Origin: Isoetes taiwanensis
Taxonomy: Eukaryota; Streptophyta; Lycopodiopsida; Isoetales; Isoetaceae
Direction of reading: 5' to 3'
NCBI GenBank assembly: GCA_021234155.1
Contig: JAJEKV010000092.1
Coordinates: forward strand, 994,001-1,058,000
Length of the DNA: 64,000 bases
How positions within the stretch are numbered: position 1 is the first letter of the stretch; each line of letters begins with the position of its first letter. The position numbers and the translations under genes were made by a program. A model generated the notes under the pieces. The model was not told the origin of the DNA. It did no database searches and saw nothing but the letters and a program-made list of their open reading frames with translations. This document shows positions 1-9,477 of the stretch, piece after piece.

Positions 1-9
1 TATGCACGC

Positions 10-1010
10 TTGCAAATTTCAAAAAACGAGGTTAGTACGGACCGAGCCTCAAACGAAGCCCGAATTGTCTTTGGGGCATACAAATTGTACACATTCATTT
101 CAAGCCGTCACGATCCACGCGGTATGGAAGCTCCAAATGATGTGTGGATAAGGATCCAAGCCCACTTCGAGAATGCTCCGTCTTCAATCACAAAAAAAAA
201 AGAGGTCTAAAAATAAGAACTTAGACCTCGACATGTTGCGCCTTGCGGGCTCAAAAAGTGTCGACATCCGGGCGGATGGCGGTTTATATCCATTGGATCC
301 GTTGAGTGGCGAGGAAACCGCTATTTGGGGACGTTTCAAGTTTAGTCCGATTTTGTGGTGACGGTAACTCTGGCCTCTTGGGATATTGTGAGAGATTGAG
401 AGAGGATGAAGGCATTCGGAATCGAATACAGTTCCTTGAGATGAGCTGCTTCCGATTGTCACAAGAGAATTATAACTTAAACCAGCAGCTCTTTTTTCTC
501 TCGCTTCATTACTCCACTGTGATGAAGGAAAGGAATGACGGCTTGGGGAGGGAAACTTCTTTGAGATACGAAGTGGAGAAGTCCAAATTGGTGATAGGGC
601 AGCTGCAAGAAAAGATCCAAGAGCTCGAAAGAGCAAACTTTGGGCTTCAATGTAGGTTAAAGAATTTGAAGAAAACACCCCTTGGCTTGCGAGAAAGGAA
701 GAAGCATTATCGACCGATAGAGGAACTGAAGTTTGGATCAGGTGCATTCAGGCGCGAGGGTCCACGGCCACAAGGTCCGTTTACAACACTAGCAAAGGGC
801 GGTTAAGATCCGGGGAAACTAGAAGCAATCTTGGTTACGTAGTGAAGAACCTAGCGGCGAGCGGGGAGATAGTGGACATGATTTGTCGACCCTACAACTC
901 TCCTCTCAAGAAGATGGTATTGGAAATGGTACTAGGGGAGATCTACAAGAAGTTAGAAGCGGACGGATGTACTGATTTGTTTGTGATGATGTAGGCATCG
1001 TGTAGGCTTG
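10..1010 (+). pseudogene. Decayed coiled-coil reading frame, 5' part of plus-strand gene of copy A
   Basis: Open frames follow each other with frame changes near 190 (a poly-A run) and 350, then run to a stop near 805 and continue in another frame to about 1,000. The middle (about 370-690) has a heptad-like pattern rich in Glu, Lys, Leu and Gln and should form a long coiled coil. No known domain is recognised. The gene enters from outside the window, so its start is not seen. The rest of the same gene probably continues to 2,720. Function unknown. Confidence 0.45.
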
Positions 1011-1329
1011 GTTACCGTTCTCTATTCAAGCCATTCCACGAAGCGTTGAAAAGAATGGGCACAAAAAGTATTAAGCTCCACGTCCACAAATTGTCGAGAA
1101 TACAAGGGTTACTAGGACAAAGATGGTGTATGCCATATTAGGAGAGATGCACCACGTTGAATGTCTTTGGTCCCGCCATAGCCATAAAAAGATAAGAATG
1201 GCAAGGATTGTTGTGATATAGTTGGAATGAATGAGCATAATAATCTTTGGGTTGACCTGGTCCCCACGGTTTACTCTCTTACAATTCCTTGTCAAATATT
1301 ATGACTTAATTCACGAGAAACTAATGGTG

Positions 1330-1541
1330 AGATTGAAGTTTGCATAAAATTGGATGAAATGGAACTGACCAAGTTTGAGAAGTATGAGAGGGTATCCGTT
1401 GTCATCATGAATAGAGCAATTGAGAATGCAATTGCACATGCTAAATCAAAGAGCAACAAGAATAACAAAAAAGATGTAGAGGTGACGGACGAGGAGAAAG
1501 CGAAGCGTCTGGAAAAATGGTTCTCATGTCAATCAAGATGA
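1330..1541 (+). pseudogene. Decayed fragment, lysine/glutamate-rich, same plus-strand gene
   Basis: A short open stretch with an ATG at 1,350 ends at 1,541 and is rich in charged residues. Flanking DNA (1,010-1,330 and 1,540-1,740) has protein-like pieces broken by many stops. I read it as the middle of the long plus-strand gene that starts before position 10. No family is recognised. Confidence 0.3.
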
Positions 1542-1744
1542 CACCGGTGGTTAGGTCTCTTTAAAGTTCGAGAAAGAAACCCACGAGGTTTTGAAATGGG
1601 TGTTCAATCAAACCCCGACATCCCAAGTCTAATATCTAGATTCGAGGGAGGGAAAAATTGCAAGTAGATCACTATGGATCTTACAAAGTAATTTTTCACT
1701 TGGCGTCCCATTTAAAAACGAGAAAGCAATGTACAACATAAGTG

Positions 1745-2722
1745 GAGGAGGACAAGGAACATGCAAAAGTTATGCATCTTTGCAATCATGCAAGGAAGTC
1801 AAAATCTTTGGGAAAGACTGTTTCAACCTTGTCCCTTAACCAAGCAAATGCTCCTAATAGAGGAGAAGAAGATCCCAAGTTCCATGGCATTTTCCCAGTC
1901 CATTAGAGAGGGTTCATATCGCACTTTGCACGGCTTTGTGAGAATCATCGACAAGATGATATTTTTGAGCTGCGGTTCGTGTGGAACATTTCGGACAAGA
2001 AGAGAAGAGAGGAAGGAATTAGTAGAGTTGAACATGTTCTATCGAAGCGGTGTTTGCATGGTGGCAATGTAAGATTAGAGCTCGATGAGAAACGGGCGGG
2101 GAAGAACAAGTGTGCCTCGTAAGGTGTCAATTGGAGGGATGAAAGCTTCGGCCTTCATAAAGAATCATAGAGAGGCTCGAGCGGAAACCGGATGGGAGAA
2201 AAGGTCTATGAATTTGGAAAATTGCTGGTTGATCTCGGAGCGAGGACCGCCTGAGATGGCGTTAAGTTGGCATTGAGGAAAAAAAAAAGCATGGGATGCA
2301 TTGTGCGAATTGTTCCCATACATTCGTGAGAATGGACCTCACAAGAGAAGATCTGAGAAATGTTAGGTGCAAGCGAATAACAAATTTATTAAAGCTTTCA
2401 TAGGCGCATGGGGAGAGAGTGAAGTCACGCACTACTTGCACATCTTTTGGGCTCATGCACCTTGGTTTTAGGAAGTATGGAAGCCTAGCGATGTGGAGTG
2501 CACAAGGCATGGAGAAGTCGCATAAACAAGCTAAAATAGCCTTTCATCGTAACACTCAAAGAGGGGTGGAAATGTGGGAACCAACCCTCTAAGACAGATG
2601 ACAGAGTGGTTTTATAGAAGGGCGATGGCTAAATATTTACAAGAAGGTCGCTTTAAGGAGCAACCCGTAAGTCGTAAACACCATTGGCATAATCTTTGAA
2701 GAGAAAAACGGAAAGTTGCTTG
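1745..2722 (+). pseudogene. Decayed C-terminal part of plus-strand gene; possible transposase-like region
   Basis: Frameshifted pieces can be followed to a stop at about 2,722. The best conserved stretch is 2,430-2,690, where three frames in turn give YLHIFWAHAPWF, then RKYGSLAMWSAQGMEKSH, then NPLRQMTEWFYRRAM. A His-aromatic-Pro...YG...FS/WSAQGMEK pattern resembles, from memory, uncharacterised repetitive proteins in cnidarians that may be transposon encoded; this is a weak recollection. At least two single-base frame slips occur within 260 nt. A hairpin (2,812-2,879) follows the stop by about 90 nt. Confidence 0.4.
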
Positions 2723-2811
2723 GCAAAAAATTCTAGGGCCCCACTAGCATCGCAACAAAGGAGATCTAAGAGACAAAGAATCGGTAAAGTATACTTGTAA
2801 TGTGTAGCATG

Positions 2812-2879
2812 TTCACACGACCTTGAAGTACTTGCCTCCAACCTTGTTTGCACAACCAGTAGCCCGGCGTCGTGTGATC
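2812..2879. repeat. Intergenic palindrome, TCACACGA type
   Basis: Left arm TCACACGACC at 2,813 pairs with GGCGTCGTGTGATC ending at 2,879. It sits just downstream of the plus-strand gene. Same family as the hairpins at 4,824, 5,470, 8,187 and 10,394. Confidence 0.65.
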
Positions 2880-2889
2880 TTATTTGTAT

Positions 2890-2956
2890 CATCATACTTG
2901 AAGCGGTGGAGTTAAGCTATTGCTTGCATTTATGTGGCTTCGCGTCGTGTGAAGCT
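2890..2956. repeat. Degenerate intergenic palindrome
   Basis: The right arm CTTCGCGTCGTGTGAAG (ending about 2,955) is well preserved. The left arm (ATCATACTTGAAGCG, from 2,890) is eroded. Together with the previous hairpin it separates the plus-strand gene from the convergent minus-strand gene at 3,103. Confidence 0.5.
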
Positions 2957-3102
2957 TTACAAGATAATAATAAAAAGGGTTACTTTTGATTAAAGTTGTG
3001 AAAGATGTTACATTGAAAAACAAAATACAACGACTCATTGTTGCTCCAAAGGCGAGCTCTTCTTCATTATGTTCATCATCATCATCAGCTCCGTCCCTCG
3101 TC

Positions 3103-3508
3103 TTAGTCTTCATCTCTTCCCCTCAAGCGAGCAATCACCCTATCCAAACGTTCCTCCAATCTGTCCACCATCTCTTTGTACATGTCCCGCTCCTGTCCCA
3201 ATAGCACAACGTGTTCTTACGCCTTGAATTAGCATCCTCGTTGCCATCATAACCACCTCGGTCAGCGGTTGTTGGGGCATGTCATCTGTCCGACCTTCTA
3301 TTCAACCGCTGATTTGCCTCTCACGGCTCTGAAGCATGAGAAGGTTGAATTCATTCTCTTCTTCTTTTACTCGCTGAATTGTAACGGCGTTTTCCTTTAG
3401 AAGATCATCTTGCTCCTTCAACCTCTTCATTAGAACACCCAACACTATGTCGGGAGGGAGTTCTATCCTCTTCGTTTTTCCATTATCGGTTGAGGATGTG
3501 GAGGCCAT
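3103..3508 (-). pseudogene. Small coiled-coil protein, paralog 1 (decayed)
   Basis: ATG at 3,508 starts a protein opening MASTSSTDNGK, with a segment PPDIVLGVLMKRLKEQDD and then a predicted coiled coil. A stop near 3,300 breaks the frame, but another frame continues with coiled-coil residues (RLEERLDRVIARLRGRDED) to a stop at 3,103-3,105. A TATA-like TATAAATTG lies about 90 nt upstream (3,593-3,607). The Ser-rich start and VLMKRLKE segment match the paralogs at 4,357, 5,338 and 6,255. Role unknown; a small alpha-helical structural or DNA-packaging protein is a guess. Confidence 0.5.
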
Positions 3509-3744
3509 AGATGACAAATGGGAGGGGCGTTAAGATTATAGAAGTGAGGAGCAAAGACTCTAACCGGCGGAAGGAGCACAATGCAAGGACCTCAATTTAT
3601 ACATATTAGCGCTTGAACATATTAAACACACTTTCGAACTGTGTCGCGCGTGTCGATCCAGATTCTTCTGGGTTGTCCGCTAGAACACATTAATGGTAAT
3701 TGTCCATTTGGAACACATTAATAACTATTCTAACTACATTTGTA
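3509..3744. other. Promoter region of paralog 1; no gene seen
   Basis: The minus-strand TATA-like TATAAATTG lies at 3,593-3,607. The remainder is AT-rich, with repeated wording such as GAACACATTAA at 3,680-3,720, and shows no coding pattern. Confidence 0.4.
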
Positions 3745-3806
3745 TATCACACCGAAATCGCACATCGAGCTTTAAAACCCTATGAAGGGTTTCGCTTCGT
3801 GTGATC
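3745..3806. repeat. Degenerate intergenic palindrome
   Basis: Left arm ATCACACCGAAATCG (3,745) and right arm TTCGCTTCGTGTGATC (3,791-3,806) pair imperfectly. The hairpin lies between the genes ending at 3,958 and starting at 3,508, both minus strand. Confidence 0.5.
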
Positions 3807-3957
3807 TGTCTTGTCATTCTCTCTACCACGGATATTGAAAATTAAAAATAGGAAACGTAATATTCGGTACATTTGTCAAAAACTTTTCCCATTGAAAAAT
3901 AAAACCAATTACAAACATTAAAAAAAAAAACGGGCCCCTCTAGGAGGAGCCCGATGC

Positions 3958-4357
3958 CTATGATCGCCGGGCAAGCTCTTCCCGGAGGCGGTGATAATTT
4001 TTTTTTCTGCTCCTCCAACATGATTGCCTGCCCCGCAACCACGTTCTCATATTCCGCAACCTTATCTTCCCGCTCATCGAGTTGGGCTCGGGCAGCCTCT
4101 CCCGCTTCGATTGCGGCCCTAAGCCTCTCTTGGAGGTTATATCTCGTGGCGCGCAATTCGCGGTCTAAGGCAGCCCGCTGATCACCTCCCTGTAGAAGGC
4201 GGCCTTTTCCTCTGCCGCAACCAGCTTGGCGACGTCTTCATCATTCTTTTCTTTTAGAAGGCGGATCCGTTCCTCCGCCCGGCGAATGTTCACGAATTTC
4301 CTTGACCAAAACTTGAGACAAGATCTCGGCAGGGATGGAACTGGAGCTGGAGGCCAT
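3958..4357 (-). pseudogene. Small coiled-coil protein, paralog 2 (decayed)
   Basis: Start chosen at 4,357 (MASSSSSIPAEILSQVLVKE) because it matches the Ser-rich opening of the other paralogs. Three frame changes follow (about 4,290, 4,170 and 4,000, the last in a poly-A run). The remainder is a long Glu/Arg/Ala-rich coiled coil (ALDRELRATRYNLQERLRA and onward) ending LREELARRS at 3,958. Intact, it would be about 130 aa. A TATA box (4,447-4,458) lies about 95 nt upstream, and a GC stem (about 3,929-3,957) follows the stop. No database family recognised. Confidence 0.55.
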
Positions 4358-4446
4358 TGAAAGTGATGGGAGAACAGGAGTGATGGCTGAGGGCGGATGT
4401 GGTAGAACAGAAGATGGCGGATAGGAGAAGACAAAGGCCTCCGACG

Positions 4447-4458
4447 TTTTATATAGAA
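4447..4458 (-). promoter_or_regulatory. TATA box of paralog 2
   Basis: Minus strand reads TCTATATAAAAC, about 95 nt before the ATG at 4,357. The same spacing is seen for the genes at 5,338 and 6,255. Confidence 0.55.
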
Positions 4459-4823
4459 ACTAGAGATACGTTGGAATCTACGGTTGCGAGTACCGATAAA
4501 GTTGTGTAATAATCCTACGAGGCGAAATTATAGCATGCAATTAGGCAACGGTAGCCTATGTTCGCATCATGGGATCCGTCATATCCTAGCCGTACTGTAT
4601 GCAGGCCGTACAAAAGACAGTGTTATTGTGGCAGCGCATGCCACGTCCTTGGCATGACGTTGTCATCCACAAGCCACGTATGTGAATAGACGTTGTCATC
4701 CACATGCAAATTCGCATTTACCTGCAAGTTATATCACATAATCTAGCTAGATATTTGTGTTACATACACTTTTCCATTAATAAATTATGAATTTATACAT
4801 ACAACGAGGTTATGCGTTGTGGA
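4459..4823. other. Intergenic stretch without gene
   Basis: No coding pattern. Between about 4,640 and 4,705 a motif like CATGCCACGT / GTTGTCATCCACA occurs twice, a short direct duplication. The rest is AT-rich. Confidence 0.4.
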
Positions 4824-4890
4824 GATCATACGACGCGAAATCCATTGATTGCTACCTAATTGCAAGAATGGCATTTCGCGTCGTGTGATC
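4824..4890. repeat. Intergenic palindrome (well preserved)
   Basis: GATCATACGACGCGAAAT (4,824) pairs with ATTTCGCGTCGTGTGATC (ending 4,890); the 18-nt arms differ at one base. It lies between two minus-strand paralogs. The loop, including ATTGATTGCTACCTAATTG, is duplicated at 5,693-5,760. Confidence 0.8.
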
Positions 4891-4983
4891 TTTTAATAAA
4901 ACAAAACAAGAGAACAGATAGAAGCAAGAAATAGAGCAAATTTTTCTTTGAAACAAAAAAATATATATACAATGGCTACGGAT

Positions 4984-5338
4984 CTTCATGATCCCCATAG
5001 GCGGCCGTAAAGTTGCATTCTCATCCTCCGCGGCTTCGAAGCTTCTTCTCCATATCTTCTAAGCGCTGCGAAATATTGTGTCGCGATTAAAACGCCTCGA
5101 CCCTACGACTATTGGCCTCTCGGTACAGGTTAATGTTGCTGCGAGCTCAAGGTCTCCGCCTCATGCAAAGCCAACCCCTAGTGAATTCTAACACGCCCAC
5201 CGCCTCCATCTTCTCGGGCGACGAGAGACGGCTGTTTTCGTCGTGAACCTCCTTGAATCTCTTCATCACCACAGCAAAGGGTGATGTCCGCTGGCAGTTC
5301 TCAAGCGGCCGCTTCTTGGAGGAGGATGAAGATGTCAT
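4984..5338 (-). pseudogene. Small coiled-coil protein, paralog 3 (decayed)
   Basis: ATG at 5,338 gives MTSSSSSKKRPLENC, then FAVVMKRFKEVHDENSRL. The first frame stops at about 5,147, and the other frames down to about 4,984 contain EAAEDENATLR, matching EARAAEDENADL in paralog 4. It belongs to a tandem duplication with paralog 4 (offset 871-917 bp). A TATAAATAG box lies about 105 nt upstream. The core VVMKRFKE-(V/I)-HDEN-(S/N)-RL defines the family. Function unknown. Confidence 0.55.
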
Positions 5339-5432
5339 CGGAGGAGAAGGCTGAAGGAAGGCGGAAGGGGAGAAGATGAGCGTAAGAAGGCTAAGGCGGA
5401 AGAGGATCGGAGGTCGAAGGCAAGATAGAAAG

Positions 5433-5450
5433 TCTTCTATTTATAACAGG
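5433..5450 (-). promoter_or_regulatory. TATA box of paralog 3
   Basis: Minus strand reads GTTATAAATAGAAGACT, nearly identical to the box at 6,341 and to CTATAAATAG at 39,211 and 41,867. Confidence 0.65.
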
Positions 5451-5469
5451 GATTTCGTAGTAGCTTGAG

Positions 5470-5531
5470 TCACACGACGCGAAGGATGCCGTGGGTCAGG
5501 AAAATCGACCGTTACTTCTCGCGTCGTGTGA
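5470..5531. repeat. Intergenic palindrome (well preserved)
   Basis: TCACACGACGCGAAG at 5,470 pairs with CTTCTCGCGTCGTGTGA ending at 5,531. It lies immediately upstream of the TATA box of paralog 3. Confidence 0.8.
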
Positions 5532-5692
5532 GGAAAAATGACCGTTACTTCTTCTAACGCCTTTTCTTCCGAGAAAAGCTCGTGTGATAATTTTTATTGA
5601 TAATTTCGGTGATACAATCTATACATAAGTAATTTTACCGATACATAACTAAAGATAGAACTTCTCATTGAAGCAAAATAGAACGGCATGGA

Positions 5693-5760
5693 GATCACCG
5701 CGGCCTTGAAATCCATTGATTGCTACCTAATTGCAAGCAAGGCATTTCGCGTCGTGTGAT
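5693..5760. repeat. Intergenic palindrome, left arm eroded
   Basis: Right arm GCATTTCGCGTCGTGTGAT (5,742-5,760) is intact. The left arm (GATCACCGCGGCCTTGAAAT) has diverged. It is the duplicate of the hairpin at 4,824, sharing the loop ATTGATTGCTACCTAATTGC. Confidence 0.65.
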
Positions 5761-5884
5761 ATTTTTAATAAAAACAGAACATACATTGGAACAACAGGAT
5801 AGATAGAAGCAAAAATAGAAAAACTTTTCTTTGAAGCAAAAATAGATAGATACAACGGCTAGGGATCTTCATGATCCTCTAGCT

Positions 5885-6255
5885 GATTTTCATGTCCTCG
5901 GCACCGCGTGGTAAATCAGCGTTCTCATCCTCCGCAGCTCGGGCTTCTTCTCCATATCTTCTAAGGCTGCAATCATGTGAGCGGTTTCAACCGCCTCGCC
6001 CTGCTGACTCGTCGCCTCTTGGTACATGGCGAATGTTTCCCGAGCTCAACGTCTCGCCGGTCGCCGGCTCCCCTCGTGAAGGCTAATCATCGACCGCCTC
6101 ATTGTTCTCGGCGGACGAGGCGGTTGTTTTCATCATGGATCTCCTTGAATCTCTTCATCACCACTTTGCAAGGGTGATGTCCACGCAGCAGCTTCACGGG
6201 GGCTGGGGAGTGCTATCTTGGCGTGGTTAAAGCTAGAGGAAGATGATGATGCCAT
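5885..6255 (-). pseudogene. Small coiled-coil protein, paralog 4 (decayed)
   Basis: ATG at 6,255 opens MASSSSSSFNHAK. The frame breaks, and a second frame gives KVVMKRFKEIHDENNRLVRREQ before a stop. A third gives MYQEATSQQGEAVETAHMI and then EARAAEDENADL, ending MKIS at about 5,885. At least three frame changes. Organisation and length match paralog 3. The TATAAATAG box at 6,341-6,353 is about 93 nt upstream. Confidence 0.55.
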
Positions 6256-6340
6256 CGGGCGAGAAGGTGGAAGGCGGAAGCCGGAAGTAGAAGATGAGCG
6301 AGAAGGCGGAAGGCGACCGGAGGTCAGCGTGGACATTGGT

Positions 6341-6353
6341 CTTCTATTTATAA
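6341..6353 (-). promoter_or_regulatory. TATA box of paralog 4
   Basis: Minus strand TTATAAATAGAAG, same sequence and spacing as in paralog 3. Confidence 0.65.
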
Positions 6354-6357
6354 CATG

Positions 6358-6391
6358 AGTCACCGCGAGTTGCTTCTCGCATCGTGTGAGG
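6358..6391. repeat. Degenerate intergenic palindrome
   Basis: TCACCGCGAG and CTTCTCGCATCGTGTGAG form a short imperfect stem. A further single left arm (TCACACGGCGAAA) lies at 6,441. Both sit between gene X and paralog 4. Confidence 0.45.
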
Positions 6392-6619
6392 AATAAATAA
6401 ATTAATTGTCTTTTTCCAATAATATTTCATTTCTTGAGATAGATATCACACGGCGAAAACCTAGATATGATGAAAAATCGGTGATGTATTTCATGATGTG
6501 AATAAATACAAATAAAATAATTTTTATTAGGAATTTGGGAAGGACAATCGTACATAAATAATTTTACCGATACAAGTTGGAAAACATATAACTTCCAATT
6601 TCTCAAGCTTAGTAAATCA

Positions 6620-8028
6620 ATTTCATGCTCTTTCAATCCCCCCCAAGACCGATCCAACAAGGCAATGACTTCCATGTTATCGACCCCAGCTTCCAACCTT
6701 GGGTGAGTCAAGCCCGCTGACTAAAAATTTAACATATTGCTCGCCCATGAGGCCGGCTTGGTCGTCAAAATATTGTAACACAACATCCCCCGAATTGCTA
6801 TCACCCTTTCGGTGTTTGATGCCAATTGGGAATGGTTCCCGAACATGCATAATGCGGAGGTAATAGACAAACTCTGCACCCTTTGGACTTTGAGAAAGTT
6901 CTGGCGAAGACGATTATCTCCCCATTAACGAATCTTGAGATATATCTTAACAATGTAGAGTCCTTCAATCTTTCCTGTCCCCCCGTGCATGTCGGCAAGA
7001 AAAATCATCTACTTCCCACAAATAAGAACCCTCAAGATTATCTTCTTCACATTTATCCTCATCTACCGGGCTTATCTTTGCCCGCGATTGGTGAAGGGCA
7101 CATAAACCTGTAGATCCCGCTGGCGACTTTGCATGGAGACGCATGGAATTCTTCTTCCGTTGGTAGATTAAGCCTCATCTTGAGCAAATCGAGACTCCAG
7201 CCTCTCATATGCTTCTTTAAGCTTTATAGCATTGCGGTATAATTAGATACTTCAAACATCTCTTTGTCCAAATCCTCTTCAAAATCTAGGCCTAAGTTTA
7301 CCCATTAGGCCAAAGTAATGATAAGCTTTCGTCTTCCCTAGCACACATTAAGTAACATAGGCGGGTTCCTCGGTATATCACTTAGCAATAAGTATTCTTT
7401 GCCTTCCACTAAAATTGGCGTTATGTCAGACAACTTCTTTTCATCCTCATCCCCATCCTCATCACCTTCAGAATCATCTCCCTCCTCTGGTTCACCCAAG
7501 GCCAGTGCGTCGAAGCTAAAACTCCTACATTCTTGCTCTTCTTCTTGTAGATCTATCTCCATTTCTCGTCATAGTCGGCATCATCACACATAACTGACCC
7601 CCTTGGCTTAAAGATTTCATTGTTTCCGGTGTATCTTGGTTTGGCGAAAGCGAGAATGCAATAACTAGCAAATGCAAGCGGCAAAGAGAAATAAGATACC
7701 TTCTTAAGCACAAGGGGCCGCAGCCGGGGAGGAGCCCGTTCGCGGCATTCTTGAAAAACATCTTCCCCGTTTGCAAATGGGAAGCGCCTCCTCTAGAGCT
7801 GGTTTTGGAATCCACGAGCCGGGGACATCACGCAAAGGGCGTCTTGGCCGAGACCAAGCGGTGCGGGTGAAAGCTAAAGCAACCTCGCGATAGCATCAAG
7901 CTCGCTCTTGTTTGCCATGATGTCCAACTCCTTGCAATAGAACGGATAAATCGCGGTCGGCGCCCAACTTCCTCGTTGTCATGAGGGGCGGATGCATACC
8001 ATTCGGGGAGCTTCACATAACAATCCAT
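6620..8028 (-). pseudogene. Gene X, copy A: acidic protein linked to histone H3 (decayed)
   Basis: ATG at 8,028. Frames change several times, but the following pieces in order match gene X copy B (41,990-43,455): an N-terminal KELD region; a hydrophobic segment PLVLKKVSYFSLPLAF (copy B MVLTVDRTKYFSYTALAIF); an Asp/Glu tract (about 7,440-7,500); the block PILVEGKEYLLLSDI (copy B PIIIEGEEYLLLSDI); and LPTEEEFHA followed by MCPSPI (copy B LPSEEEFLA and MPSP). The C-terminal part (about 6,620-6,990) is weakly alike. It lies directly downstream of H3 in both copies. The acidic tract could suit a histone-binding protein; that is inference only. Confidence 0.55.
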
Positions 8029-8157
8029 GGCGAAACAAACGATGAAAACAAGAAGATGTTTAGGAGCGGTAAAGCGCTGTCACTTTTGAACTCAAGTAGC
8101 CGTTGTCGATTATGAAAGGGGACCACAGCCGTTGTGGGGGAGATTTGTCCGTTCACA

Positions 8158-8186
8158 TTTTAGGGTTAGGGTTAGGGTTAGGGTTG
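8158..8186. promoter_or_regulatory. Telo-box-like repeat upstream of gene X copy A
   Basis: Four consecutive TTAGGG units, read on minus as AACCCTAACCCTAACCC, about 130-160 nt upstream of the ATG at 8,028. AACCCTA telo-boxes are known promoter elements of growth-related plant genes. The run is too short to be a telomere. Confidence 0.4.
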
Positions 8187-8258
8187 GATCACACGACGCG
8201 AAGACTACTATGTGCAACAAAAAAGCACAATGCTTGTCTTTGCGGCGTCGTGTGATCC
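8187..8258. repeat. Intergenic palindrome between H3 and gene X (well preserved)
   Basis: GGATCACACGACGCGAAGAC at 8,187 pairs with GTCTTTGCGGCGTCGTGTGATCC ending at 8,258. It lies between the H3 stop (8,469) and the gene X start (8,028), the same position as the hairpin pair at 41,410 and 41,609 in copy B. Confidence 0.8.
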
Positions 8259-8468
8259 TCAATTATAACATTAAAAAAAAAAAATACAAAGTCTAAGCTA
8301 GGCTTCTAAGAAAGAAATGGACTAAGAGATTAAGCTTATAAAGCCATTGCATTAAGAAATATTATACATATGAAAAAACAAAAGGCACTTCACGGCCTTT
8401 TTTTTCTGGGGTCTTTCTTCTTGTTGTATTCAGCCATAAAATTTTGACCATAGTACTTTCGGGATCCC

Positions 8469-9261
8469 TTATCGTGAAGGCAGGCGCATGTCCTTGGGCA
8501 TGACAGTCACCCGCTTGGCATGTATTCTTTGCAAAGTCGCGAGTCCTCGAAACATCCAGACACCAAAGCGCTTCCAAAGCCATTTGAAGAGCATTTAAAG
8601 CGATTGCTTGAATTACATGCTTGGTATGATGTATCGCACCACACTCTTGCGGAATCTCTCTCCACGAGCACGGCAAATGGGAGGCGGAATGACCATCTCG
8701 GTGCTCTTACGATACTTCTTAATCTCGCGGGCTCACCCCAATACCGGGCCGTCTTAAAACTTCCGGCCTCTACCCTCACCCACCCGGCATTTGGAGCACA
8801 TTGCTCGGCCGACTCTTCGGCCGCCTCCTCCCCCCGACATCTGCGAGGGCCGTTCCTCGGCCCGACTCTTCCGGCCTCCTCCTCACATTCTGGTGCCTTC
8901 CCTTTTCGGCGTTGGGCCTCCTCCTCGATTTGAAGGTCACGGCACCTCCATAGGAGGAACATGAGGGAGCGGGAAAAGAGCAAGAAGAAGGCGGCTGCCC
9001 AATAATTAATCCGGCATCATATTACGCTGCTCGCCCGGTCTCTCACATTTTCATCCTCGTCTCGGCCAGTGCACCTCCCTACTTACTCCGGGCTGCTTCT
9101 CCGCGATGCATCATCGCGGTTTCTTTTCGGGTCTTACGGTAGGCATGGTGGGAGGAGAAGAATCTCTATCGAGAGACTTGAGTCGGATGAAGAAGGCGGA
9201 CTAATGTAATCACTGGCCTTACACCACGGATGGATCCTTGCGGTTGCTTAGTTCTTGCCAT
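8469..9261 (-). pseudogene. Histone H3-like gene, copy A (decayed, with inserted region)
   Basis: ATG at 9,261 opens MARTKQPQGSIRGVR; MARTKQ is the canonical H3 N-terminus. The C-terminal histone fold lies at about 8,735-8,469 in shifting frames: REIKKYRKSTEM (alpha-N), ALNALQMALEAL (alpha-2), FEDSRLC, then IHAKRVTVMPKDMRL (loop 2/alpha-3), ending at a TAA at 8,469-8,471. The span is about 790 nt against about 410 for ordinary H3; the extra 300-400 nt between tail and fold encode Glu/Arg-rich sequence. A TATAAA lies only about 20 nt upstream of the ATG. Not a normal host H3 gene: it is divergent, extended, broken and embedded among element genes. Confidence 0.8.
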
Positions 9262-9477
9262 GGCTTCTCGGCGGATGGCGCTTTATACTACTGAACAACG
9301 ACAAAATAGACAACCGGCGGGGAGATAAATAGTAAAAAAGCGAAGTTAAAGTAAAATATGATGGTAACGTTTTTAAATAATTGTATTATGCGGAACCCTA
9401 AAAAAATATCGGACAAAATCACGGAACCCTAAAAACATCGGACAAAAACACAAATAAAAACCCGAGATTCAAAGCTA

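Larger units (their letters stand above)
4824..6353. repeat. Tandem duplication of a hairpin-gene-promoter unit
   Basis: The unit 4,824-5,450 (hairpin, paralog 3, TATA box) recurs as 5,693-6,353 (hairpin, paralog 4, TATA box). Matching landmarks are the hairpin loop (4,841 and 5,712), GATCTTCATGATCC (4,981 and 5,864) and CTTCTATTTATAACA near the ends. This shows family growth by duplication of a whole cassette. Confidence 0.7.

Noticed and set aside
184-747. 187-codon minus-strand frame
   Set aside because: Mirror of the plus-strand coiled-coil gene; composition and continuation support the plus strand.
4824-5760. CRISPR-like repeat array
   Set aside because: Repeats are palindromic, irregularly spaced, separated by genes, in eukaryotic DNA; no cas genes.
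8158-8186. Interstitial telomere
   Set aside because: Only four TTAGGG units, and not the usual plant TTTAGGG; better read as a telo-box promoter motif.
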